Below, piece after piece: positions 33,998 through 39,520 of a DNA stretch of 39,520 bases. Numbering within the stretch: the stretch's first letter is position 1; the number at the start of each line of letters is the position of its first letter. The stretch covers positions 1 through 39,520 of the forward strand of contig VMDC01000006.1 of NCBI GenBank assembly GCA_008081045.1, read 5' to 3'. The position numbers were made by a program, and so were the translations under genes. The notes under the pieces were generated by a model that was given only the letters and a program-made list of their open reading frames with translations, made no database searches and was not told the origin of the DNA. Source of the stretch: Gammaproteobacteria bacterium (GTDB lineage: Bacteria > Pseudomonadota > Gammaproteobacteria > Pseudomonadales > Pseudohongiellaceae).

Positions 33998-34036
33998 TAA
34001 GCCGCCACTCTAAGCCGCCACTCTAAGCCGCCACGA
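33998..34036. repeat. 13-bp tandem repeat at the 3' end of the HupE/UreJ-like gene
   Basis: TAAGCCGCCACTC is repeated at 33998-34010 and 34011-34023, and a third, slightly changed copy (TAAGCCGCCACGA) covers 34024-34036. On the minus strand each unit encodes Val-Ala-Ala plus a stop (GTG GCG GCT TAG), so the duplications repeat the last codons and stop codon of the gene downstream of the real stop. Confidence 0.92.
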
Positions 34037-35009
34037 AGAGCGCAGGCAGCCGCTCCAGAAACCAAAAGCACGCAATGCCGCCAAGTCCATAGGCCAGACC
34101 CCGATGGATGCTGCCCAGACTGTCGGATGAGATTTTTCTGAAGACCCAGTTCACCAGAATCATGGTGCAAATAAAGATAACCTGACCCCCTTCAACGCCC
34201 AGGTTGAAGAACAGCAGAGCGAGCGGGATGTCGGAATCGCTCAATCCGAGCGTGCCGAGTGCACCGGCAAATCCGAACCCGTGAAACAGGCCGAACACAA
34301 AGGCGACAATCCAGGGCTTTCGGTGCACCAGAGTCCTCTGGCCGCGCTGGCTCATCACGACTTCCCGCGCCAGCATGAGGATCGACAGCGCGATCAGCAC
34401 TTCGATCGGCGGTCCGGGTACCGGTAAAATGCCGAGCACCGCACAGGCCAGCGTGATGCTGTGGGCGACAGTAAACGCCGTGATGGTCTTCAGCAGCTTC
34501 CAGAATCCGCTCAAGAGTAGGAGCAGTCCGAGGACGAACAGCAGGTGATCGATGCCAAACAGGATGTGATCGGCCCCCAGTAACAGATAGCGGTAGGCGA
34601 GACTTCCGAGCGACCCTGCGCCGGCTTTAAGATCGCTCATCGGGACCGTAATGGTGGCGCCAGCCCCCGGAAAATAACCGGAAACATCTTCTCCGTCTGC
34701 CCAGTGTGCGATCGCGACGACGCCCTGAAGCGACCATGGAAAATTCAGGCTGTCGGCAATGTTCAGCGCGGGGCTGCACTGAAACCGGTAGGCAAAATTA
34801 CCGGGTGTCAGACCCTCGCAGCGTTCGGGGAGAATCCGCTCGATATTGAACAGAGGAGGAACCTGCTGATCGACCACAGACAGGCTGTAGTTGCCCGGGC
34901 TTTGTTCATCCAGGAAGATCCTTGCGACACCGGTGACATCAACGTCGTGCCCCTGCGCGGGGGCCGGGATGAGCAGGGAGCAGAGCATGAGGCGGTGGAG
35001 TAATTTCAT
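34023..35009 (-). CDS. HupE/UreJ_2-family membrane protein
   Basis: The 328-residue protein has a signal peptide (about 1-20, ending PAQG-HD) and a periplasmic beta-rich domain of about 110 residues. A six- to seven-helix membrane part follows with the family motifs GADHILFGIDHLLFVLGL (145-162), FTVAHSITLACAVLG (179-193, His183), GLFHGFGFAGALG (about 240-252, His243) and LLFFNLGVEGGQ. Histidines in membrane helices fit a metal permease role, and HupE/UreJ relatives move nickel or cobalt, but no urease or hydrogenase gene is nearby. It lies 34 bp after the PpiC-like gene, in the same operon. Confidence 0.85.
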   Translation of the reverse strand: MKLLHRLMLCSLLIPAPAQGHDVDVTGVARIFLDEQSPGNYSLSVVDQQVPPLFNIERILPERCEGLTPGNFAYRFQCSPALNIADSLNFPWSLQGVVAIAHWADGEDVSGYFPGAGATITVPMSDLKAGAGSLGSLAYRYLLLGADHILFGIDHLLFVLGLLLLLSGFWKLLKTITAFTVAHSITLACAVLGILPVPGPPIEVLIALSILMLAREVVMSQRGQRTLVHRKPWIVAFVFGLFHGFGFAGALGTLGLSDSDIPLALLFFNLGVEGGQVIFICTMILVNWVFRKISSDSLGSIHRGLAYGLGGIACFWFLERLPALFVAA

Positions 35010-35043
35010 TGAGGTGGAAATTCCCGGCAGGTCACAGGTCCGG

Positions 35044-35874
35044 CTAATGGGCTGAATCGCCGTTGAGTATGCGGACGGTGTATTGCTCCCAGAGTCGCTC
35101 TATTTCTGCCTGCAGACGCTGGTCTTCTTCCATGGCAATCCATTCCAGCCTGACGCGGTCGCGAATCTCGGCCAGTGACGGCAGCACGGACTCGGTTCTG
35201 GATTTGACCTGAAGCCAGTGCTGACCGCGATTACTGAGGTACGGGCCCTGCCATGGACCCATGTCGGCACTGAAGACCTGCGCAGCGAAAGCCTCATCAA
35301 AGATGTTGGACAGATCAAGCCGGTTGACATTCGGGAGAGGGTCGAGGTTTCCGGGTGATTGGGACAGCAGGGATTCCGCCTCCGCGCCGGCGGCGAGTTC
35401 TGCCAGCAGTTCTGCGGGCAGCGTCTCACGGCTGTTGAATACAATTTCGTCAGTGTTCAGCGTCGGCAGAGTCCGATAGCGTTCAAGATTGTCCTGATAA
35501 AAAGCCTCCAGCTCTGCGTCACTGGGCTGAATGATATCGCCGCTCAGCACATGGCGCATTTTCTGGGCAAGGATGTCGTGAATCCGGGCATCATCATCCA
35601 GGCCCATTTTCAGCGCTTCCTGAACCAGAATCTGCTCCTCGACAAAAGCGGCGGTGAAGTATTCCCGCTGCTCCTCGCTGAGGGCCTGACCGGTCGCCAT
35701 CTCCTGCATGAACAGACGTCCATCTATGTCGGCCTGGTCCAGTTCCAGCAGCACGGTCTGGGTTCGGTTGGTCAGCTCATAGACGGCAAAAATGATCAGG
35801 GCCATCAGGAAGAAATGCGCCAGCGGCTCTCGCATAAGCCATCTGATCGTGTCGGGTCGTGCGTCTTCGCTCAT
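35044..35874 (-). CDS. Membrane-anchored PpiC/SurA-like peptidyl-prolyl isomerase-family protein
   Basis: 276 residues from the ATG at 35874, chosen because AAGGA lies 9-13 bases upstream; a longer frame to 35982 lacks a clear start signal. A transmembrane helix (about 18-34, LAHFFLMALIIFAVYEL) anchors a periplasmic chaperone-like domain: a helical SurA_N-like part with EEQREYFTAAFVEEQILVQEAL (in part) and MRHVLSGDIIQPSDAELEAFYQDN, then a parvulin-like region with PYLSNRGQHWLQVKSRTE and an alpha-helical tail. Parvulin active-site residues are not obvious, so it may be a chaperone without isomerase activity. Likely cotranscribed with the HupE/UreJ-like gene. Confidence 0.78.
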   Translation of the reverse strand: MSEDARPDTIRWLMREPLAHFFLMALIIFAVYELTNRTQTVLLELDQADIDGRLFMQEMATGQALSEEQREYFTAAFVEEQILVQEALKMGLDDDARIHDILAQKMRHVLSGDIIQPSDAELEAFYQDNLERYRTLPTLNTDEIVFNSRETLPAELLAELAAGAEAESLLSQSPGNLDPLPNVNRLDLSNIFDEAFAAQVFSADMGPWQGPYLSNRGQHWLQVKSRTESVLPSLAEIRDRVRLEWIAMEEDQRLQAEIERLWEQYTVRILNGDSAH

Positions 35875-36006
35875 CGGTTCGTGTCCTTCAGGCTTGTTAT
35901 TCTGTGTGGTCGCCGGCACACTCTGTGAGTCAGGGTGTCCCGGCCGTTTTAATCCTGTAGCGCCTGCCCGTGACACCTTCATTCAGATTCTATAACCGGG
36001 AGTGGG

Positions 36007-36792
36007 ATGCGGCCAGTCATGAAGCCACTTAGTCGAGAATTTATTGACAGCTGCCGCCGCGAGGAAGGCCGGATTATTCGCGGGGACAACATGACCCGCA
36101 TCGAAACCTTCGTCGACGCGGCCTTTGCGTTTGCTTTCACCATGTTGGTGATCAGCATAGACGAAATTCCGAAAAGCCCTCCAGAACTGTTTGAGCTCTC
36201 CAGAGACATTCCTGCGTTTGTCTTCAGCGCGCTGATCATCGGTGCGGTGTGGCTGGCACATGCAAAATGGAGCCGCACTTTCGGATTGCAGGATTCGATC
36301 ACCGTGTATCTGAGTCTGGCGCTGGTGATTCTGATGCTGGTGTTTGTCTATCCGATCAAGCTGATGATGCAGGCTACTGTGCTCTATATTTCGCTTAAGT
36401 ATGGCATTCAGGTGTTTGATAACGGATTGTTTGACGATGTCGGCTGGGCAGATGGCACGGTGGCAGGCCTGTTTGTTTATGTCGCTGTCGGGCTGATTTC
36501 TCTGGGCTCGATTATTATCGCCTTTTATCAGAATGCGCTCCGTTACGGAAAGGAGCTGCACATCACGGCGTATGAGCGTGACTACTGCCACAAAATCACG
36601 CTCGCCTGGAGCCTGGTAATTGTCACCGCCATGGTGTCGCTGGTGGTGGCACTGGTGTCCGATGAAGTGGTTGTTGCTGGCGCCGGTTATCTGTACTTCA
36701 GTCTTTTCGTGACCATCCCTGTGGGCCAGTCGCTCTATCGAAGATCGCGGTTTGCCGGGTCGCCGGCCAGCCTCCAAAACAGCGGTCACTAG
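36007..36792 (+). CDS. TMEM175/DUF1211-family potassium channel-like protein
   Basis: A 261-residue membrane protein with about six hydrophobic segments. The first has the family signature RIETFVDAAFAFAFTMLV (Arg31-x3-Phe35-x-Asp37), matching the R-x3-FSD motif of TMEM175 channels, in which the first helix lines the K+ pore. The first helices (about 31-52, 65-85, 97-120 and 152-175) are followed by helices at about 195-240. GGGAG lies 4-8 bases before the ATG. It is divergent from the PpiC-like gene. Function as a K+ channel is inferred from the motif alone; the family also contains uncharacterised members. Confidence 0.82.
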   Translation: MRPVMKPLSREFIDSCRREEGRIIRGDNMTRIETFVDAAFAFAFTMLVISIDEIPKSPPELFELSRDIPAFVFSALIIGAVWLAHAKWSRTFGLQDSITVYLSLALVILMLVFVYPIKLMMQATVLYISLKYGIQVFDNGLFDDVGWADGTVAGLFVYVAVGLISLGSIIIAFYQNALRYGKELHITAYERDYCHKITLAWSLVIVTAMVSLVVALVSDEVVVAGAGYLYFSLFVTIPVGQSLYRRSRFAGSPASLQNSGH

Positions 36793-36821
36793 ATCGGCCA
36801 GAGCCATCCTTAAGCTGGTCA

Positions 36822-36853
36822 ATCTGTACAACAGACCCTCCCATCTGTACAAT
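36822..36853 (+). promoter_or_regulatory. Direct repeats and possible promoter upstream of guaB
   Basis: ATCTGTACAA occurs twice, at 36822-36831 and 36843-36852, 21 bp apart (about two helical turns). Within them TGTACA (36825-36830) and TACAAT (36848-36853) form a plausible -35/-10 pair with a 17-bp spacer, 27 bp before the ATG. The repeat may therefore be both promoter and operator. Confidence 0.55.
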
Positions 36854-36880
36854 CTCGCTTTTGCGGATGGGTGAAATCCT

Positions 36881-38350
36881 ATGTTACGAATTGCTGAAGA
36901 AGCTTTAACATTCGATGATGTCCTGCTCCTGCCCGCGCACTCCACCGTGCTTCCTCGCACAGTCAATCTGCAGTCCCGAATCACTGAAGCCATCTCGCTG
37001 AACATCCCGCTGATTTCAGCAGCAATGGATACGGTAACGGAAGCGCGTCTGGCTATTGCCATGGCGCAGGAAGGCGGCCTGGGTGTCATTCACAAGAGCA
37101 TGACCATTGAGCAGCAGGCACGTGAAGTGCGCGCGGTGAAGAAATATGAAAGCGGGGTTGTGAAGGACCCGATCACGATTTCCGCGCAGGCGAGCGTGCG
37201 GGATCTGGTGGCGGTGATGAAGGAAAACAACATCTCCGGTATGCCGGTCATGAATGGTTCAGGGCTGGCGGGGATCGTCACCAGTCGGGACGTGCGCTTC
37301 GAGTCTAATCTGGATGCGGCAATAGATACGATCATGACGCCGAAAGACCGTCTGGTTACCGTGAAGGAAGACTTTAACCTTGCCGAGGTAAAAGCGCTGC
37401 TCCACCGGCACCGGATCGAAAAAATTCTCGTGGTGAATGATGCCTTTGAGCTCAAGGGACTCATCACTCTGAAAGACATTCTCAAATCAGAAGATTTTCC
37501 CAACGCCTGCAAAGATGAACAGGGCCGGCTGAGATCGGCCGCAGCTGTCGGCACCTCTGCGGATACCGATGACAGGGTGGCGGCGCTGGTTGAAGCGGGC
37601 GTCGATGTGGTTATCGTGGATACGGCCCACGGACACCATCAGGGTGTGATAGACAAGGTGGCAAGTATCAAGAAACGACACGGTGAGGTGTCAGTAGTCG
37701 GTGGCAATATCGGAACCGCGCAGGCTGCCCGAGACCTGGCTGCGGCGGGCGCTGATGCGGTCAAGGTCGGTATCGGGCCGGGTTCGATCTGCACAACTCG
37801 CATTGTGACCGGTGTTGGTGTTCCGCAGATTTCCGCTGTGTCCAATGTGGTGGACGCCCTGAAGGACACCAGTGTCTGTGTGATTTCAGACGGGGGCATC
37901 CGTTACTCAGGCGATATCGCCAAAGTGATTGCTGCCGGTGCTAATGTTGTGATGGTAGGCAGCCTGCTGGCCGGTTCAGAGGAAGCCCCGGGCGAAGTGG
38001 AGCTTTATCAGGGGCGCAGCTACAAGTCCTATCGCGGTATGGGAAGTCTTGGCGCCATGTCCCACTCTCAGGGATCGAGTGATCGCTACTTTCAGGATGG
38101 CAAGGCCGGCCAGGAAAAACTGGTGCCGGAAGGGATTGAGGGAAGGGTTCCCTACAAAGGCCCGATGGCAGCCATTGTGCATCAGTTGATGGGAGGGCTC
38201 CGGTCGAGTATGGGCTACACCGGTTGTGCGGACATCGAGCAAATGCGAACGAAGACTCAGTTTGTAAAGATCACCGGTGCCGGCATGTCGGAGTCCCACG
38301 TGCACGATGTGTCTATTACCAAAGAAGCGCCGAATTACCGGGTATCCTAA
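36881..38350 (+). CDS. guaB: Inosine-5'-monophosphate dehydrogenase
   Basis: Oxidises IMP to XMP with NAD+, the committed step toward GMP. The 489-residue protein has the standard length and order: barrel start [17 protein letters not shown] (7-23), tandem CBS domains (about 94-205, with ISGMPVMNG), then the active-site loop [15 protein letters not shown] with catalytic Cys304. It ends with the mobile flap region ([15 protein letters not shown]) and the C-terminal ETKTQ-like segment. It is followed after 128 bp by guaA, as in most gammaproteobacteria, and both are likely cotranscribed. Confidence 0.97.
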   Translation: MLRIAEEALTFDDVLLLPAHSTVLPRTVNLQSRITEAISLNIPLISAAMDTVTEARLAIAMAQEGGLGVIHKSMTIEQQAREVRAVKKYESGVVKDPITISAQASVRDLVAVMKENNISGMPVMNGSGLAGIVTSRDVRFESNLDAAIDTIMTPKDRLVTVKEDFNLAEVKALLHRHRIEKILVVNDAFELKGLITLKDILKSEDFPNACKDEQGRLRSAAAVGTSADTDDRVAALVEAGVDVVIVDTAHGHHQGVIDKVASIKKRHGEVSVVGGNIGTAQAARDLAAAGADAVKVGIGPGSICTTRIVTGVGVPQISAVSNVVDALKDTSVCVISDGGIRYSGDIAKVIAAGANVVMVGSLLAGSEEAPGEVELYQGRSYKSYRGMGSLGAMSHSQGSSDRYFQDGKAGQEKLVPEGIEGRVPYKGPMAAIVHQLMGGLRSSMGYTGCADIEQMRTKTQFVKITGAGMSESHVHDVSITKEAPNYRVS

Positions 38351-38478
38351 ACTTCAGGGACCGCCGCTTTCAGCCAGTGATGGCGTAAACAGTCAGGTCC
38401 GGACCAACGGGCGGATGGCTGTCAGCCGGGGACAACACACCAAATTTTCCAATCCACGCCGGGGGCTTTCTCTTACTG

Positions 38479-39520
38479 ATGGCTAGCACCAACATTCACA
38501 GCCAAAAAATTCTGATTCTCGACTTCGGGTCGCAGTATACGCAGCTTATCGCCCGCAGAATTCGTGAAGCGGGTGTGTACTGTGAAATCTGGGACTACGA
38601 TGTCTCAGAGGACGACTTTGCCGCCTTCGCGCCCCAGGGGATTGTGTTTTCCGGCAGTCCTGAATCTGCGAATACCGAAGTCTCTCCGAGACCGCCGGCG
38701 TTCCTCTATGAGGCCGGCTTGCCGATACTCGGCATCTGCTACGGCATGCAGACCATGGCAGAGGAATTCGGCGGCAGGGTTGAGGCCTCCGATAAATCCG
38801 AATTTGGCTTCGCGCAGGTTAACATCGTCTCTGGTAGTGCTCTGCTGGACGATATTGATGACCGTCGCCTGGGCAGTGGAGTTTCTCAGTTGGATGTCTG
38901 GATGAGCCATGGCGATAAAGTAACTGCGGTGCCTCCGGATTTTGAGATTGTAGCAGCAACCGACAGCGCGCCCGTTGCTGCCATGCGCCATCGCGAGAAG
39001 CCGTTTTTCGGGCTCCAGTTTCATCCGGAAGTCACGCATACGCTGCAGGGAATGCGCATCATTGAGAGGTTTGCCCTCGACATTTGCGGCTGCGAGAGGC
39101 TGTGGACCGCTGCCAGTATCATTGAGGATGCCATTGCGACGGTGCAGGAGAGAGTCGGCGAGGATCAGGTGCTGTTGGGGCTTTCCGGAGGAGTGGATTC
39201 CTCAGTGGTGGCCGCGCTGCTGCAACGGGCTATTGGCGATCAGTTGACCTGCGTGTTTGTCGACAACGGCCTGCTGCGACTCAATGAAGGCGATCAGGTG
39301 ATGGCGACTTTTGCCGAGAATATGGGCATCCGGGTGATCCGCGCCGATGCTGAGGAAAAGTTCCTTGGCAAGCTTGCCGGTGTTGAGGATCCCGAAATCA
39401 AACGCAAGATTATTGGCAATACCTTCATCGAGGTGTTTGATGAAGAGGCTACCAAGCTGGGAGAAGTGAAATGGCTGGCGCAGGGAACGATTTACCCTGA
39501 CGTGATTGAGTCCGCCGGTT
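38479..39520 (+). CDS. guaA: GMP synthase (glutamine-hydrolysing), truncated by the window end
   Basis: Converts XMP to GMP using glutamine and ATP. Only the first 347 codons of about 525 are in the window, with no stop. The ATG at 38479 starts [20 protein letters not shown]. The class I glutaminase domain (about 10-195) has nucleophile Cys87 in GICYGMQ and His182/Glu184 in FHPEVTHT. The ATP-pyrophosphatase domain then has the PP-loop SGGVDSS (236-242) followed by [16 protein letters not shown]. The oxyanion-side segment reads FSGSPES where SGGPES is usual. Part of a guaB-guaA operon. Confidence 0.96.
   Translation, partial: MASTNIHSQKILILDFGSQYTQLIARRIREAGVYCEIWDYDVSEDDFAAFAPQGIVFSGSPESANTEVSPRPPAFLYEAGLPILGICYGMQTMAEEFGGRVEASDKSEFGFAQVNIVSGSALLDDIDDRRLGSGVSQLDVWMSHGDKVTAVPPDFEIVAATDSAPVAAMRHREKPFFGLQFHPEVTHTLQGMRIIERFALDICGCERLWTAASIIEDAIATVQERVGEDQVLLGLSGGVDSSVVAALLQRAIGDQLTCVFVDNGLLRLNEGDQVMATFAENMGIRVIRADAEEKFLGKLAGVEDPEIKRKIIGNTFIEVFDEEATKLGEVKWLAQGTIYPDVIESAG

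Noticed and set aside
35983..37089. A 368-codon minus-strand frame opposite the TMEM175-like gene and the start of guaB
   Set aside because: It crosses the guaB promoter and two well-supported genes and shows no motif.
1..39520. A hidden defence island, prophage, CRISPR array or integron
   Set aside because: Read through on both strands: no transposase, integrase, capsid, Cas, restriction or toxin-antitoxin signatures, and no spaced repeat array. Gene content is housekeeping plus exported metabolic proteins.

Overview
The window looks like a chromosomal segment of a free-living, aerobic gammaproteobacterium. The strongest evidence is the gene order rlmN-pilW-rodZ-ispG-hisS-yfgM-bamB-der, followed by guaB-guaA, together with an iscR-iscS...ndk arrangement. 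Outer-membrane biogenesis (BamB), a type IV pilus pilotin (PilW/PilF-like) and several exported c-type cytochromes indicate a Gram-negative cell with an oxidising periplasm. Exported proteins resembling families often seen in marine gammaproteobacteria fit such a lineage, but the genus cannot be fixed from the sequence. No transposase, phage gene, CRISPR array, tRNA or rRNA was recognised.

Layout. (1) 0-3.4 kb: malate dehydrogenase, then a LytS/AlgZ-type histidine kinase overlapping its LytTR response regulator, then a convergent Lrp/AsnC regulator. (2) 3.4-5.5 kb: an AT-rich control region and a leader with an intrinsic terminator just before leuA. (3) 5.6-9.2 kb: a rhodanese, an ECF sigma/anti-sigma pair followed by an exported coiled-coil protein, and a zinc-ribbon protein. 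(4) 9.2-12.9 kb: a convergent PHP phosphoesterase, a 520-bp stretch without a gene, then iscR-iscS and ndk. The usual iscU-iscA-hscBA-fdx block is absent, and IscS lacks its normal C-terminal tail. (5) 12.9-22.8 kb: a dense all-plus-strand housekeeping array for 23S rRNA/tRNA methylation, pili, cell shape, isoprenoids, histidyl-tRNA, outer-membrane assembly and ribosome assembly, ending in a PLP-dependent dehydratase that overlaps der.

(6) 22.9-28.7 kb: an exported M18 aminopeptidase, then a minus-strand series: DoxX, a membrane-anchored DsbA-like protein, xseA and a divergent DAACS-family transporter. (7) 28.8-36.8 kb: a more accessory region dominated by exported or membrane proteins. It holds a twin-arginine VOC protein, a cupin/YtkA-like/di-haem peroxidase operon, an exported methyltransferase-like protein, an unknown exported protein with a c556-type cytochrome, a HupE/UreJ-type membrane protein with a PpiC-like partner, and a TMEM175-like channel. 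(8) 36.9 kb to the end: guaB and the first two thirds of guaA, the committed steps of GMP synthesis.

The most interesting points are the reduced isc locus with a matching change in IscS, the leuA leader attenuator, the DAACS transporter without its normal ion-binding signatures, and the cluster of exported versions of normally cytosolic enzyme families. No entirely new defence or mobile system was found.
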